A DNA stretch of 64,000 nt from Sphingobacterium prati (GCF_013167215.1 NZ_JABJWY010000034.1:806001-870000); one strand, 5' to 3'; positions 35,892 through 45,905 are shown, counted from the stretch's first letter. The notes: generated by a model from the letters alone, not told the origin. Numbers and translations are program-made.

Positions 35892-37208
35892 CTACAATAA
35901 TTTTCCTTGTAAAAAGAACGCTGCAACAGTAAAATAAATAATCAAGCCCGAGACATCAACCAAAGTAGCCACAAAAGGTGCCGATGCCGTGGCTGGGTCC
36001 AAACCAAATCGACGTAAAATAAAAGGAATAAATGAACCCGACAAAGTTCCCCATAACACGATAAACACCAAAGATACCGCCACGGTAAGACCTATTGCAA
36101 TCCAATAAGGGCCATAGTCATATAAACCAAGAAAATGCCAGGCCAATATCCTAAGGAAGCCAATGGCACCTAATATACCGCCCAAAATCAATCCCGAAGA
36201 AACTTCTCTTTTCATTACATACCACCAGTCTTTGAGTTTCAATTCACCCAAGGCCATCGCACGAATAATAAGTGATGCAGCCTGCGAACCTGAATTTCCA
36301 CCGCTTGAAATAATCAAGGGAACAAATAATGCCAATACAACCGCCTTTTCCAGTTCCCCTTCAAAGAAACCCATTGCAGAAGCCGTAAGCATCTCACTGA
36401 AAAATAATATAATAAGCCATCCGGCCCGCTTTTGTACCAACTGAAGTAATGGTGTCTTTGTATAAGCCAGATCCAGCTCTTCCATCCCCCCAAATCGTTG
36501 GATATCTTCTGTGTCACGGTCTTCGATCCGGTCCAGCACATCATCAAATGTCACTATGCCCACCAATACGCCAGCCTCGGTAACAATAGGTAAGGCACTA
36601 CGGTCGTATTTCTGAAAAATTTCGAATGCTTCCTCCATGGGTGTTGAAGCTTTAATTGACGCAAAATTGTAGTCAATTAAATCCGAAATTTTTGTGGAAC
36701 CATCAGACAGTAGTAATTGGCCAATCTTCAAATCATCAATTAAAACATTTTTTTCGTCAACAACATAGATGAAATTCAGCGTCTCGGCTTTTCTTCCAAA
36801 AACTTTAATGTGCCGAAAAACATCATCCACCGTATAATAAGGGCGTACCTGCACGTACATTGGTGTCATTAATCGGGCGATACTATCCTCTTTATATCCG
36901 ATCAGCTCCAACGCCATTTGCTTTTCGCGCTCATTCAAGAGATTAATCAAATATTTGATCAGATCATCCGGTAATTCGGAAAGCAATTCGTTTCGCGTAT
37001 CCGGCTTCAGGTTATTCAGCAATTCAGACAATTCCTGTTCGGTCATTGATTTAATCAATGTATATTGGACATCTACCTCCAAAAAAGAAAAGATTTCCAA
37101 TCTATCCTCTAGCGGATAGTCCATAAAATGATGATGTTGCTCACCTTTATTTAGGCGCGATATTTCTTCCGCAATATCGGCCGGGTGCAATGCTGAATTT
37201 TGTTCCAT
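35892..37208 (-). CDS. mgtE: Magnesium transporter MgtE
   Basis: 438 residues: N-domain (about 1-130) that senses Mg, a CBS pair (about 130-260, with LMTPMYVQVRP), a connecting helix, and five membrane segments. The pore signatures are SSGGNSGSQAASLIIRA and DPATASAPFVATLVDVSG. Channel for Mg uptake gated by cytosolic Mg. No upstream Mg riboswitch seen. Confidence 0.95.
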   Translation of the reverse strand: MEQNSALHPADIAEEISRLNKGEQHHHFMDYPLEDRLEIFSFLEVDVQYTLIKSMTEQELSELLNNLKPDTRNELLSELPDDLIKYLINLLNEREKQMALELIGYKEDSIARLMTPMYVQVRPYYTVDDVFRHIKVFGRKAETLNFIYVVDEKNVLIDDLKIGQLLLSDGSTKISDLIDYNFASIKASTPMEEAFEIFQKYDRSALPIVTEAGVLVGIVTFDDVLDRIEDRDTEDIQRFGGMEELDLAYTKTPLLQLVQKRAGWLIILFFSEMLTASAMGFFEGELEKAVVLALFVPLIISSGGNSGSQAASLIIRAMALGELKLKDWWYVMKREVSSGLILGGILGAIGFLRILAWHFLGLYDYGPYWIAIGLTVAVSLVFIVLWGTLSGSFIPFILRRFGLDPATASAPFVATLVDVSGLIIYFTVAAFFLQGKLL

Positions 37209-37378
37209 TGGAAGAATATTTTAATGGATTTAGCGCAAAAGTAGTTTATTTTGTATGATATCCAATCATGTACAAAAGTATTTTTTAAGAAGGAAAGACG
37301 CTATTATTTCTAAAATAGGCTGCTGACCGCTTTCATTTTATTGTTAAGCCACAAAAACAATGCAGATTTTACAAAATC

Positions 37379-38089
37379 TTAAAAATTAATTAATCCGGGA
37401 GCAAGCTCCACAACCTCTTTATTCGGTCGGAATACGCGGGCTGTCAACGTTCCCTCCAATTTTATTTCTCCTTGACTTACTTTTAACCAACTACCTTCCC
37501 GTAGCCCGATTACGGGTTGTGAATTAAATTGATGAAATTCCTGAATACGGGTTTCCCGTGTTTCTCCTTTATGGGTCGAATTCATGTCCGGATCCAAATA
37601 ATGTGGATTAATGTTAAAAGGCAAAAATCCCAACGCATCAAAACTAGGCGGATAAACAATAGGCATATCGTTTGTTGTACCAATGGTCAATCCGGTCAAA
37701 TTAGATCCGGCGGAAGTACCTACATAAGGAGTTCCTTTGCTTACCTGTACGCGCAGTTGATGTACAAGATCCAAATCATACAATGTCTTCAACAGCAAGA
37801 AAGTATTACCACCACCGACAAAGATTGCTTTTGCTTCCTGAATGGCCTTTTTCTTGTTCTGAAACTCATGCAATCCAGTAACTTTTATATTTTTATCATC
37901 GAGAGCTTCCTGAACTTTGGCTGTATACGCATCAAAAGATATTCCGGATGGTCTGGCAAAGGGAATAAACAGCAACTCATCGGAAGCGATAAATTTCACA
38001 AAATCTTCTTTAATGTAATCGAGAAATCCGCTGCCATGAATGGTACTTGTGCTTACGACCAATAAATTGTAGATTGGATTGATCACCAT
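37379..38089 (-). CDS. pepE: Dipeptidase E (peptidase family S51)
   Basis: Cleaves dipeptides with an N-terminal aspartate. 236 residues: FVGGGNTFLLLKTLYDLDL, the nucleophile in YVGTSAGSNLTG (Ser), and INPHYLDPDM with the His-Asp pair. Cytoplasmic. Alone by spacing. Confidence 0.93.
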   Translation of the reverse strand: MVINPIYNLLVVSTSTIHGSGFLDYIKEDFVKFIASDELLFIPFARPSGISFDAYTAKVQEALDDKNIKVTGLHEFQNKKKAIQEAKAIFVGGGNTFLLLKTLYDLDLVHQLRVQVSKGTPYVGTSAGSNLTGLTIGTTNDMPIVYPPSFDALGFLPFNINPHYLDPDMNSTHKGETRETRIQEFHQFNSQPVIGLREGSWLKVSQGEIKLEGTLTARVFRPNKEVVELAPGLINF

Positions 38090-38178
38090 ATCTTATTTCT
38101 TAAAATTATATAACAAAAAAATGTACCTTTTACTTCGTTCGAAACGAAGCCAAAGGTACATTTTTACTTTCTGATTCT

Positions 38179-38355
38179 TTATTTTTTATCAGCAGACTTT
38201 TTCTCCGCACTCAATCGTTTATTTTCTTGCAGCGCGCTATGTAAAAGATATTCGATCTGCCCGTTAACACTCCTAAACTCATCTGCAGCCCATTTTTCCA
38301 ATGCTTTGTACATTTGATCGTCAAGCCGCAACATAAAGTTCTTTTTATCTGCCAT
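38179..38355 (-). CDS. Arc-type ribbon-helix-helix small protein
   Basis: A 58-residue gene. It reads MADKKNFMLRLDDQMYKALE, then KWAADEFRSVNGQIEYLL and a Lys-rich tail. MLRLDDQMYKALEKWA is the strand-helix of the Arc/MetJ family and FRSVNGQIEYLL the second helix. Likely a DNA-binding repressor, perhaps of its own operon with the SPFH gene 10 nt upstream. Confidence 0.85.
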   Translation of the reverse strand: MADKKNFMLRLDDQMYKALEKWAADEFRSVNGQIEYLLHSALQENKRLSAEKKSADKK

Positions 38356-38365
38356 TTCATTCAGT

Positions 38366-39229
38366 TTATTGGTACAAAGTACCGGTATTTACAATTGGTG
38401 TCGCGGCTTTTTCTCCACAAAGTACCACCATTAGATTGCTCACCATAGCCGCTTTTTTCTCGTTGTCCAATTCTACAATATCTTTTTCGGACAATTTCTT
38501 TAGTGCCATCTCAACCATGCCTACAGCGCCATCCACGATCTTTGAACGTGCGGCAACAATGGCGGCAGCTTGTTGTCTTTGTAGCATCGCACCGGCAATT
38601 TCGGATGCATAAGCCAGATGGCTGATTCTCGCTTCTTTAATAATCACCCCTGCAGGCGCAAGGCGATCAGCAAGTTCCTGCTCAAGGATATGATTCACTG
38701 TATCACCACCTTCACGCAAAGTGATATCCGCTCCCTCATCCTCCAGGTTATCATAAGGAAAACTTCCCGCAAGATGCCGTACTGCTGCTTCGCTCTGCGT
38801 ACGTACATAGGACGTATAGTTACTGACATCATAAGCAGCTTTATAGGTATCTCCTACCTGCCATACGATAACAGCGCCTATCTCAATCGGATTTCCCATC
38901 TTATCGTTTACCTTTAATGTCTGCCCTTGCAGATTGTCCGAACGTAAACTGATCTTGATTGTAGAATACAGCGGATTGACAAAAAACAAACCGTTCTCTT
39001 TTACAGTGCCCACATATCGACCAAAGAAATTCAAAACACGTGAATGATTTGGATTAATAATCATTAATCCCTTCAGGATAAAAAATGTTCCGATCATCAG
39101 GATGACACCAAGTACAACATACAGCGAACTTTCCTCGACGTTGGCAAATGAAAATATGGCAGCTATAAAAGAAGCTACCGCAATTAATAAGGCTAAATAG
39201 CCCGACATAGGTTTAATCAATTTTTCCAT
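38366..39229 (-). CDS. SPFH/Band-7 family membrane protein
   Basis: 287 residues: two N-terminal membrane segments (about 13-30 and 35-52), then a prohibitin-type domain (MIINPNHSRVLNFFGRYVGT; VNDKMGNPIEIGAVIVWQV; SEAAVRHLAGSFPYDN) and a coiled-coil C-terminal part rich in Ala and Gln (AGAMLQRQQAAAIVAARSKI). These proteins form oligomeric microdomains in the membrane. Paired with the Arc gene. No NfeD gene, which often accompanies such proteins, is next to it. Confidence 0.9.
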   Translation of the reverse strand: MEKLIKPMSGYLALLIAVASFIAAIFSFANVEESSLYVVLGVILMIGTFFILKGLMIINPNHSRVLNFFGRYVGTVKENGLFFVNPLYSTIKISLRSDNLQGQTLKVNDKMGNPIEIGAVIVWQVGDTYKAAYDVSNYTSYVRTQSEAAVRHLAGSFPYDNLEDEGADITLREGGDTVNHILEQELADRLAPAGVIIKEARISHLAYASEIAGAMLQRQQAAAIVAARSKIVDGAVGMVEMALKKLSEKDIVELDNEKKAAMVSNLMVVLCGEKAATPIVNTGTLYQ

Positions 39230-39326
39230 AATTTATTAATATATATTTGATATCATTTTAATATCATAAATATAGCAAAAAATAATTCTTATTTAAAAGC
39301 CAAAATTTTTATTATTATTTTTGAAT

Positions 39327-39809
39327 ATGCTCAAAAGATCCTTTTTACCACTTGTGAATGCCAACACCAAAACGCTTATCCTCGGATCTTTGCCGGGTGA
39401 CAGATCATTGGAGCAAAATGAATATTATGCACATCCACAAAATCGTTTCTGGAAAGTGATTAGACATTTATATAACAATCCCGATACGACGAGTTATGTT
39501 GACAAAGTGAACCTACTACTTGACAATGGTATTGGTTTATGGGATGTATGTGCCGAAGCATCTCGGCCGGGCAGTATGGATTTAGCCATCAAAGATGAAA
39601 GTCCCAATCCAATCATCGCCCTCCTGGAGGCAAATCCAGGGATCAAACTCGTAGTCTTTAATGGGCAAAAGGCGTATAAATTATATGCAAAGTATTTTGA
39701 GCAAAAAGAGAACATACGCTACCTATGCCTCCCCAGTACAAGTCCTGCAAATGCAAAAACCAACCTCGAACAACTCGTCACACATTGGCGTACGATCATA
39801 AGTGATTAA
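39327..39809 (+). CDS. DNA-deoxyinosine / mismatch uracil glycosylase (family 6)
   Basis: 160 residues from the ATG at 39327, or 162 from the upstream ATG at 39321. It belongs to the uracil-glycosylase superfamily: ILGSLPGDRSLEQNEYYAHP then QNRFWKVI carries the family 6 (HDG) signature, and CLPSTSPANA is motif 2. Removes hypoxanthine or uracil from DNA. Stand-alone repair gene. Confidence 0.88.
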   Translation: MLKRSFLPLVNANTKTLILGSLPGDRSLEQNEYYAHPQNRFWKVIRHLYNNPDTTSYVDKVNLLLDNGIGLWDVCAEASRPGSMDLAIKDESPNPIIALLEANPGIKLVVFNGQKAYKLYAKYFEQKENIRYLCLPSTSPANAKTNLEQLVTHWRTIISD

Positions 39810-39862
39810 ATTACATAAATAAGGTTCGTTAATTCAGCGCTATTGCTTATTTTTGCGCTAAG

Positions 39863-41041
39863 ATGTCAGATTTAAAATACAATCAACGAGGTGTATCCGC
39901 TGGAAAAGAGGATGTGCACAATGCGATAAAAAATATCGACAAGGGTCTGTTTCCCAAAGCATTCTGTAAAATCATTCCCGATATTTTGGGGGGAGATCAG
40001 GACTGGTGCAATATAATGCATGCTGATGGTGCTGGCACCAAATCTTCTCTAGCCTATGTCTATTGGAAAGAAACTGGAGATATTTCGGTTTGGAAAGGTA
40101 TTGCACAAGATGCAATCATTATGAATATAGACGATTTACTCTGTGTTGGGGCGATCGATAATATTCTACTGTCCTCTACAATCGGAAGAAACAAAAATCT
40201 TATTCCCGGAGAAGTTATTGCAGAAATCATCAATGGTACAGAAGAAATATTGGCTGAACTTCGTGATTTGGGTATCGGTATTTATTCTACCGGGGGCGAA
40301 ACTGCCGACGTTGGTGATCTGGTACGCACAATTATAGTTGATAGTACGGTTACATGCCGGATGAAACGGGAAGACGTGATTTCAAATCACCGGATTAAAG
40401 GTGGTAATGTAATCGTCGGCTTGGCGTCCAATGGAAAAGCAAGTTACGAAAAAGCTTATAATGGCGGTATGGGCTCCAATGGCTTAACCTCAGCACGTCA
40501 TGACGTCTTTAACAAAAAAGTAGCGGAAAAATATCCGGAGGCTTACGATCCGGCTGTCCCTTACGACCTTGTTTTTGCGGGGAGTCAGGATTTAACCAAT
40601 GGCATCACAGTGGAAACAGGCGAAACAGTTACCGCGGGTAAACTCGTCCTTTCACCCACACGTACCTACGCTCCTGTCATCAAAAATATTTTAGATAAGT
40701 ACCGTTCTCAGATTGACGGAATGGTACATTGTTCAGGTGGAGCGCAGACTAAAGTGTTGCACTTTGTGGACAATGTACACGTCATTAAAGACAATCTTTT
40801 CCCAATTCCGCCACTCTTTGAATTGATACAGAAAGAATCCAATACAGATTGGAAGGAGATGTACAAGGTATTCAATATGGGACACCGGATGGAATTGTAT
40901 GTGCCTGAAGCTATTGCTGCCGATATCATTGCCATTTCGGAGTCATTCGGAATTCCGGCACAAATTATCGGTCATGTAGAAGATGCCGCTTCTAAAAAAG
41001 TAACGATTACATCTCCTTTTGGAGAATTTATTTACGAATAA
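39863..41041 (+). CDS. purM: Phosphoribosylformylglycinamidine cyclo-ligase (AIR synthase)
   Basis: Fifth step of purine synthesis. 392 residues, the longer form seen in Bacteroidota: RGVSAGKEDVHNAI, HADGAGTKSSLAYVYWKETG, AIIMNIDDLLCVGA, and STGGETADVGDLVRT. The C-terminal domain has GMVHCSGGAQTK, VFNMGHRME and IPAQIIGHV. The PurM/AIRS fold is clear. Confidence 0.95.
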   Translation: MSDLKYNQRGVSAGKEDVHNAIKNIDKGLFPKAFCKIIPDILGGDQDWCNIMHADGAGTKSSLAYVYWKETGDISVWKGIAQDAIIMNIDDLLCVGAIDNILLSSTIGRNKNLIPGEVIAEIINGTEEILAELRDLGIGIYSTGGETADVGDLVRTIIVDSTVTCRMKREDVISNHRIKGGNVIVGLASNGKASYEKAYNGGMGSNGLTSARHDVFNKKVAEKYPEAYDPAVPYDLVFAGSQDLTNGITVETGETVTAGKLVLSPTRTYAPVIKNILDKYRSQIDGMVHCSGGAQTKVLHFVDNVHVIKDNLFPIPPLFELIQKESNTDWKEMYKVFNMGHRMELYVPEAIAADIIAISESFGIPAQIIGHVEDAASKKVTITSPFGEFIYE

Positions 41042-41048
41042 AATATGT

Positions 41049-41081
41049 ATGCACCAATCTACGCGATAAAGATTGGTGCAT
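41049..41081 (+). terminator. Hairpin after purM
   Basis: ATGCACCAATC (41049-41059) and GATTGGTGCAT (41071-41081), followed by a T-rich stretch; it ends just before the next ATG. Confidence 0.6.
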
Positions 41082-41099
41082 TTATTCCTTTTGGTATCA

Positions 41100-41537
41100 A
41101 TGAAAGAAAAACTTCTCGTGGGCTGGAAAGAGACCCTGGATTTACCTGAATTAGGAATATTTGGCATAGAAGCAAAAGTCGATACCGGCGCTGCTTCCTC
41201 GGTTTTGCATTGTAACTCCTATAAAATCGTCAATGAAGATGGTCAGGACTGGATCCATTGCGAACTCATTACCAATTTCGAAACGGAAGAAACCAAAGTT
41301 TTAAAATTAAAGCTTTATAAAACAAAACTGGTCAAGAGTTCGTTTGGCCAGGAGGAAAAGCGGTATTATATCCGAACTACAGCAAAACTATACGACCAGG
41401 TTTTCAGTATCAAGATTTCATTTCGAAATCGTTCCAAAATGACTTACCCGATGCTTTTAGGAAAGAATTTTCTCTATCGAAGATTTTTAGTCGACGTTTC
41501 CAAAGAAAATCTCTCCTTGAAGTCCCCGTCAAAATAA
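41100..41537 (+). CDS. RimK-associated zinc protease-like protein (DUF785)
   Basis: 145 residues from the ATG at 41100 (MKEKLLVGWKETLDLPELG). An aspartic-protease-like fold family: KVDTGAASSVLHCNSY with the DTGA motif, and MTYPMLLGKNFLYRRF near the end. Members are often beside rimK, as here (59 nt apart), and the related RimB trims poly-glutamate in Pseudomonas. Same role is inferred. Confidence 0.85.
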   Translation: MKEKLLVGWKETLDLPELGIFGIEAKVDTGAASSVLHCNSYKIVNEDGQDWIHCELITNFETEETKVLKLKLYKTKLVKSSFGQEEKRYYIRTTAKLYDQVFSIKISFRNRSKMTYPMLLGKNFLYRRFLVDVSKENLSLKSPSK

Positions 41538-41596
41538 AAACAAATAGCAAAGCTATTTTGTTATCTTAGCACAAAAATATATTCAATATACAAACC

Positions 41597-42532
41597 GTGA
41601 AAATTGCCGTATTATCGACAGTAAAGAGTTTATACTCAACTCGTCGTCTCGTAGAAGCTGCCCAACAAAGAGGACACGAATGTGTTGTCATAGACCACAG
41701 TAAGTGTTACGTTGGCATTCAACAAGGTAAACCCAGTATTCATTACAAAGGACAGGATCTCAGTGGTATTGACGCTATTATTCCCCGAATAGGCGCTTCG
41801 GTCACCTTTTATGGTTCGGCAATCGTCAGACAATTTGAGGTAATGGATGTAATTTCTGCAAATCCGAGTCAAGCCATTACCAGATCCAGGGATAAATTGA
41901 GATGCTTACAGATTTTGTCCGGTGCCGGCATTGGCCTTCCAATTACGGGCTTTGCACGTACGGCCTCTGATGTTGACGATTTGATCAGTATGGTAGGCGG
42001 GGCACCTTTGGTGATTAAACTATTGGAAGGTACACAGGGGATTGGTGTTGTTTTGGCAGAAACCAAGAAAGCGGCATCATCTGTTATAGAGGCTTTCTAC
42101 GGCCTCGGAAACAATATTTTGATCCAAGAGTTTATCAAAGAGTCGAAAGGCTCTGACATCAGAGCTTTTGTGGTTGACGGCAAAGTTGTCGGGGCGATGA
42201 AACGCACGGCTAAAGAAGGCGAATTTCGGTCAAACATACACCGGGGCGGAACAGCTCAGGTAATACGCTTAAGCAAGGCAGAAAGAGAAACCGCTATTGC
42301 CGCTGCCGCTCAATTGGGACTTACCGTATGTGGTGTGGATATGATTCCCTCGGACCGGGGTCCGTTAGTTCTTGAGGTAAATTCTTCCCCCGGATTGGAG
42401 GGCATAGAAAAGGCCACCAAAAAGGATATTGCTTCTGAAATCATTCAATACATCGAAAGACAATATGAATTGAAACAGGCACAAATGCCAAAAGTGGTAA
42501 AGAAAAAGAAAAAGAGAGAGAGCAAATTATAA
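41597..42532 (+). CDS. rimK: RimK-type alpha-L-glutamate ligase
   Basis: ATP-grasp ligase that adds glutamate tails to protein such as ribosomal S6. 311 residues, GTG start ([20 protein letters not shown]). Marks: [23 protein letters not shown]-binding [38 protein letters not shown], and [21 protein letters not shown]-terminal Lys-rich tail (KKKKRES). Confidence 0.92.
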   Translation: MKIAVLSTVKSLYSTRRLVEAAQQRGHECVVIDHSKCYVGIQQGKPSIHYKGQDLSGIDAIIPRIGASVTFYGSAIVRQFEVMDVISANPSQAITRSRDKLRCLQILSGAGIGLPITGFARTASDVDDLISMVGGAPLVIKLLEGTQGIGVVLAETKKAASSVIEAFYGLGNNILIQEFIKESKGSDIRAFVVDGKVVGAMKRTAKEGEFRSNIHRGGTAQVIRLSKAERETAIAAAAQLGLTVCGVDMIPSDRGPLVLEVNSSPGLEGIEKATKKDIASEIIQYIERQYELKQAQMPKVVKKKKKRESKL

Positions 42533-42542
42533 AATAACTGAA

Positions 42543-42594
42543 TTAAAAATAAAAAGGGTTGTCAATAGCTATTGACAACCCTTTTTATTTTTAA
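42543..42594 (+). terminator. 52-bp palindromic terminator after rimK
   Basis: Perfect inverted repeat with 26-bp arms and no spacer (core GTCAATAG|CTATTGAC, flanked by GGGTT/AACCC), A-run before and T-run after. Confidence 0.85.
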
Positions 42595-42691
42595 AGATGC
42601 TAGATTCAATGAAATAAAGATTTCCAATACTTCCTAAATTCAGCTACCGTTGAGTCCAAATTTTACTTATCTTAGGTTAAATTATGAATTA

Positions 42692-45433
42692 ATGAAAAGA
42701 TTTAGCCATCTTCTATTCGCTTTCGTACTCGTACTAGCTTCATTTTCCGGGTCATTTAGCCAAACACCTATTCAAAAAACAGCCTCGCCCACTTGGCTCC
42801 GACCCATTACGAAAAAGGCCATAAAGCCAAATCTGGATGATATTAGTGATGGATATTACTATGAGTTAATCGAAAATCAAATAAACTTAGCTGCCCAGAC
42901 AAAATATTATAGGGACATAAAAGTATTGTTTGATCAAAGTGGAATCGAAAACCTGGGACAGGTTCAGGTAACCTTTGATCCACATTTCCAAAGACTTCAA
43001 TTACATGAGTTGAAGATCATTCGCAACGGGAAAGATATTGACTTACTGCCACAGGCAAAATTCAACCTCCTTGCATCCGAAACGGAGCTTTCGAGGTCTA
43101 TCTACAACGGAAGTCAGATGGCCCATTATGTCCTGGAAGATTTACGTAAAGACGATAAGATCGTATTTGCCTATTCCATAATAGGTGCAAATCCCGTATT
43201 TGAACATAAATTTTTCGATACCTATTACTTACAGGGATATGAACCTACTGGTTTGGTCCATCTAAATTATATTGTACCTAACGGTCGCAAACTTCAATTC
43301 AAAAGTTTCAATGGTGCACCTGAAGTACAGCAACAATCCATGGGAAATACAACAAATTTCTTCTGGGAGCTTACTGAGGACAAAACAGTTCAATTCGAAA
43401 ATTATAGTCCGGCCTGGTACAGCCCTTTAAAATATATCCAATGCTCAGAGTTTAATACCTGGCAGGACGTTGATCAGTGGAACCGCAGAATCAATCCCAT
43501 ACCACAGCTAGTTCCTTCAAGTACACTTCAAACTTTCGTCAATCAACTGTGGAAAGAGTCAAATGGGCAGCCCTATAACTACTTAAAAAAGGCTTGTGAC
43601 TTTGTACAAAACGAAATACGTTATATGGGTATTGAGATGGGAGAATATTCACATCGGGCGAATGTTCCGGAAAAAGTATTTTCGCAGCGCTATGGCGATT
43701 GTAAAGATAAATCGATGTTGCTCGCAACAATACTCAAAAATAAGAACATCGACGTAGGACTGGTATTAGCCAATACGTATAAGGACCGAGGGCTGCAGGA
43801 AGAGCTCCCCTCACCTTATGCTTTCAACCACATGGTTGTTGAAGTTAATATCGGAGGACGTCACCAATATATTGATCCGACCATAACCAATCAAGGCGGA
43901 GATATCAAAAACAGATATTTCCCCACTTATGGAAAAGTGCTCTCGACCATGGGCAATGGAAAACTTGCCAATGTACCGCAGCATATTGTAGGAAATATAA
44001 AAGTCAAGGAAACGTTGACGCTGGAAGGCAAATTCGAAGCGACCCTTGATGTCAAAACAGTCTATTTCGGAAATGAAGCGGACAATATGCGTACTTATTT
44101 TCAAGGTAGTGCCAAAAATGATATACAAAAGCAATACCTGGAGTATTATGCAAAAATCTATCCCAAAATCAATAAAATTGGCCATATACAATTCAAAGAT
44201 GATATTGAGAACAATCGCGTGGAGATCACCGAAAAATACAAAATTAAAAATATCGGAAAAGCAGAAAATAGATCTTCCAAAAAGTATATTTCCTTGTTGG
44301 GCACAAATATAAACGACAAGCTACCCGAAATTATGGAAGATCGTATTGCCCCACTAAGCCTGCCGTTCCCTATGGATATCGAATATGAGATCGACGTCGT
44401 TAACAAAGGCAAAAATACATTTGGCAGTCATAAAGATAATAGCTATTTTGATCGTAACGCCTATGTATTTGGAAAGACATTGGAAATAAAGCCAGATCGT
44501 ATCAAGATTGCTTATACCTTAGGTTTTCACGAACCTTTTGTTGAACAAAAAGACCTTCAACAGTATTATACAGATTTTGTCGATCGTGAGAATATTTTTT
44601 TCAATGGTTTTTATTTGGACGCCGACGGATATGTAACAGATGGAATAACTAATCTGGGCACACCGACATCAGCGAAGGAGATTAATTGGTTTACCCTGAT
44701 CTTATTCATTGTTCTGGTGCAAGCTGTCATCTGGTATATTGTTAAAAAGTACAATATGAGCAAACCTTTTATCATCAAACCCTATGACGAAATTTATCAC
44801 GATCAGATCGGCGGATGGATGATCTTACTGCTTATTGTACTATTTATAAACATATTGACCCTATCTGGTATGTTTTTCTTCCAACAGTCCTTTTTTAATT
44901 TAAATACTTGGCAAGCGGCTAATCAGTTAGAAGGTGTTTCACCTATTTTATACAAAATTCTGCTGCTAACGGAAATAATCGGTAATGTATTGATACTGGT
45001 TGGTTTGACTTATAGCTGTATCTTACTGATCAAGAAAAGAGATATTTTCGCACAGACCTTCTTTATGGTTGCACTATTTATGGCCATATTTTGTACTATT
45101 GATGGAATTGCATCTTATTTTATGTTCAAAAGTTATTTAGATAAAACAGACGATCTGTTCACACACTACAAAGATACTCTAAAGGCGATTTTCTTTTTCT
45201 GCATTTGGGGAACTTATGTGTATAACTCTGAACGTATCAAAGGCACCTGTCTTCGGACATATCAGAATGATGATAGCATTCAAAGGGCTACGATAGCGCA
45301 TCCCTTTGATCAAGATTTTCTAAAGCCATACCCTGTATCTGAGCAAAATGCGGACGATACAGTAACGGAATTGAAGTTCCCGAATGACAAAATAGATCGT
45401 GCACATCCGGAGGACCATCATGACAATACATAG
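42692..45433 (+). CDS. DUF3857 transglutaminase-like protein with DUF2569 membrane tail
   Basis: 913 residues from the ATG at 42692 (signal peptide MKRFSHLLFAFVLVLASFSG). Order: DUF3857 domain (about 60-250), transglutaminase-like core with C337 (YGDCKDKS), H380 (FNHMVVE) and D395 (YIDPTIT), a second beta region, one membrane segment near 677, then a four-segment DUF2569 tail (QIGGWMILLLIVLFINIL) and a charged end. The catalytic triad is complete. Cell-surface or periplasmic role unknown. Upstream ATG at 42650 is less likely. Confidence 0.88.
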   Translation: MKRFSHLLFAFVLVLASFSGSFSQTPIQKTASPTWLRPITKKAIKPNLDDISDGYYYELIENQINLAAQTKYYRDIKVLFDQSGIENLGQVQVTFDPHFQRLQLHELKIIRNGKDIDLLPQAKFNLLASETELSRSIYNGSQMAHYVLEDLRKDDKIVFAYSIIGANPVFEHKFFDTYYLQGYEPTGLVHLNYIVPNGRKLQFKSFNGAPEVQQQSMGNTTNFFWELTEDKTVQFENYSPAWYSPLKYIQCSEFNTWQDVDQWNRRINPIPQLVPSSTLQTFVNQLWKESNGQPYNYLKKACDFVQNEIRYMGIEMGEYSHRANVPEKVFSQRYGDCKDKSMLLATILKNKNIDVGLVLANTYKDRGLQEELPSPYAFNHMVVEVNIGGRHQYIDPTITNQGGDIKNRYFPTYGKVLSTMGNGKLANVPQHIVGNIKVKETLTLEGKFEATLDVKTVYFGNEADNMRTYFQGSAKNDIQKQYLEYYAKIYPKINKIGHIQFKDDIENNRVEITEKYKIKNIGKAENRSSKKYISLLGTNINDKLPEIMEDRIAPLSLPFPMDIEYEIDVVNKGKNTFGSHKDNSYFDRNAYVFGKTLEIKPDRIKIAYTLGFHEPFVEQKDLQQYYTDFVDRENIFFNGFYLDADGYVTDGITNLGTPTSAKEINWFTLILFIVLVQAVIWYIVKKYNMSKPFIIKPYDEIYHDQIGGWMILLLIVLFINILTLSGMFFFQQSFFNLNTWQAANQLEGVSPILYKILLLTEIIGNVLILVGLTYSCILLIKKRDIFAQTFFMVALFMAIFCTIDGIASYFMFKSYLDKTDDLFTHYKDTLKAIFFFCIWGTYVYNSERIKGTCLRTYQNDDSIQRATIAHPFDQDFLKPYPVSEQNADDTVTELKFPNDKIDRAHPEDHHDNT

Positions 45434-45452
45434 CTATACTATTTTTCCATCT

Positions 45453-45683
45453 TCATAACCATATTGTCGGCACCTTGACCTTATTATCAGCGCCTTCAAT
45501 TTGGATTGTCTCACCACCTTTAGCCTCGATGGTACGGGTATTCCCTACTCCCTCAATTGAAATAACCTTTCCCTGTTGGTCGAAAATAGTGTTTAACGAA
45601 GTGTGAGATCCCGGCCCTTTAGCCATTGCCATCCCGCCCAATAAAAGGAGTGAAAATCCAAATGCGATCGTTCTTATTTTCAT
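45453..45683 (-). CDS. Small exported protein, possible 3' frameshift
   Basis: 76 residues from the ATG at 45683: signal peptide MKIRTIAFGFSLLLLGGMAMA, then short repeats resembling DUF3060 (IEGVGNTRTIEAKGG; IQIEGADNKVKV). It ends abruptly. One base more after GTCAAG would let it continue as KGADNMVMKMEK to a stop at 45439, giving a third repeat unit, so a 1-nt deletion is suspected. Confidence 0.55.
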   Translation of the reverse strand: MKIRTIAFGFSLLLLGGMAMAKGPGSHTSLNTIFDQQGKVISIEGVGNTRTIEAKGGETIQIEGADNKVKVPTIWL

Positions 45684-45783
45684 AATTGTATATTTATAAA
45701 TCACTATACAAAAATCAAACCTCGCCTAAACAAAAAAGCCAATTAGGAGCTGCCGTTTGATCATTTCAGCTGACAACAAGATA

Positions 45784-45863
45784 GACGCTGTCTTTCAAAC
45801 ACCAGAATCCGGGAAATTGCTTTATACAGACTGCGGACATCGTCCCAAAAAACAGACAGCGTC
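45784..45863. repeat. Inverted repeat GACGCTGTCT
   Basis: GACGCTGTCT (45784-45793) and AGACAGCGTC (45854-45863), 60-nt spacer, in the intergenic stretch before the rplT terminator. Purpose unclear. Confidence 0.4.
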
Positions 45864-45882
45864 CAATCGGGTGATAACAAAA

Positions 45883-45905
45883 AAAGGAGCCTTTTGGGCT
45901 CCTTT
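45883..45905 (-). terminator. Terminator of the thrS-rplT operon
   Basis: AAAGGAGCC (45883-45891) and GGCTCCTTT (45897-45905), 5-nt loop; on the minus strand a T-run follows the stem. Confidence 0.8.

Noticed and set aside
42543..42594. Long palindrome after rimK as a recombination site
   Set aside because: It follows a gene end, has A- and T-runs on both sides and fits an ordinary terminator, unlike the one at 8614-8671.
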